Of a stretch of DNA of 64,000 nucleotides, positions 63,728-64,000 are shown in pieces. The position numbers were made by a program, and so were the translations under genes. The stretch lies in NCBI RefSeq assembly GCF_008831285.2, contig NC_045146.1, positions 13,841,289 through 13,905,288 on the forward strand, given 5' to 3'. This DNA is from Nymphaea colorata. Taxonomy: Eukaryota; Streptophyta; Magnoliopsida; Nymphaeales; Nymphaeaceae. Every line of letters starts with the position of its first letter. Position 1 is the stretch's first letter. Below the pieces are notes generated by a model. It was given only the letters and a program-made list of their open reading frames with translations. It had not been told where the DNA came from and searched no databases.

Positions 63728-64000
63728 AAATATGAGTATCAATATTAACAAAATAGTTGAAGGCCATCACTAAAAACATTACCCAAAGAAGCGCCACACT
63801 AAAAATAGTTTATGGTGTAGAAACAGTTTATTATGTTTTTAACGATGGTTTATGTCACATATTTAGCTATAATTTCTAAATATCTAGTCATCCGAAAATA
63901 TTTTTCAAATAAAAAAATTCAGTATATATTTATATGTATTCAGCATGCATCGACTCTTCGTATATATACATAAAAGAAAAATAAAAATTACGATATACAC

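Larger units (their letters stand above)
57025..64000. other. Gene-poor right end
   Basis: No gene recognised in about 7 kb. It holds (TA)(TG) at 57,900-57,950, short (AT) tracts at 58,465-58,497, a dispersed AT-rich repeat at about 59,876-60,012 (ends like 'aatcctggttttgtcc'), (CG)(CA) at 60,640-60,665, (AT)(AG) at 61,141-61,201, a degenerate tandem repeat at 62,040-62,465, and (AT)n at 63,453-63,480 and 63,655-63,725. Confidence 0.55.

Overview
The window is nuclear DNA of a flowering plant. The genes have spliced introns, the intergenic DNA is AT-rich with many (AT)n, (GA)n and (CA)n tracts and transposon debris, and the recognisable proteins are plant families: SLAC1/SLAH anion channels and the DEAD-box helicase RH57. 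The species cannot be named from the sequence.

Positions 1-45,010 hold a tandem array of SLAC1-homologue genes, all on the minus strand. They are called here, from left to right, C' (relic, 1-417), A (2,320-4,167), B (15,467-17,418), C (21,432-22,655), D (25,002-26,419) and E (38,678-40,636). Each intact gene has two exons joined by one phase-0 intron. Exon 1 is 822-849 nt; exon 2 is exactly 330 nt in A, B, D and E but only 231 nt in C. The layout comes from a ~20-kb segmental duplication: 1,852-21,440 (A, B and spacers) matches 24,564-45,010 (D, E and spacers) in the same order and orientation. Gene C lies between the two copies, and its 3' end falls on the right-hand breakpoint of copy 1, so its last codons and stop appear to come from duplicated spacer DNA. 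The relic C' stands in the equivalent place left of copy 1, so the ancestral unit was probably C-A-B. The copies differ by insertions (a TRIM-like retroelement, short tandem repeats, replaced segments, expanded AT microsatellites) that must postdate the duplication or have been lost from one side.

Positions 45,010-47,970 are unique spacer with one MITE-like repeat. Positions 47,974-54,136 (minus) hold a 12-exon gene for RNA helicase 57 (ROK1/DDX52 family, small-subunit ribosome biogenesis). Its inferred exons give a 1,566-nt reading frame with all helicase motifs. Upstream in divergent orientation, at 55,853-56,045, is a broken fragment resembling the N-terminus of NOP14, another small-subunit processome protein. 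Positions 56,050-64,000 contain no gene I can recognise: one unidentified 120-codon ORF, microsatellites and a degenerate ~72-bp tandem repeat rich in GAGCTC/TCGAG.

No tRNA, rRNA or CRISPR array was recognised. The main biological interest is the recent, still-diverging expansion of SLAH-type anion channels and the chimeric 3' end of gene C.
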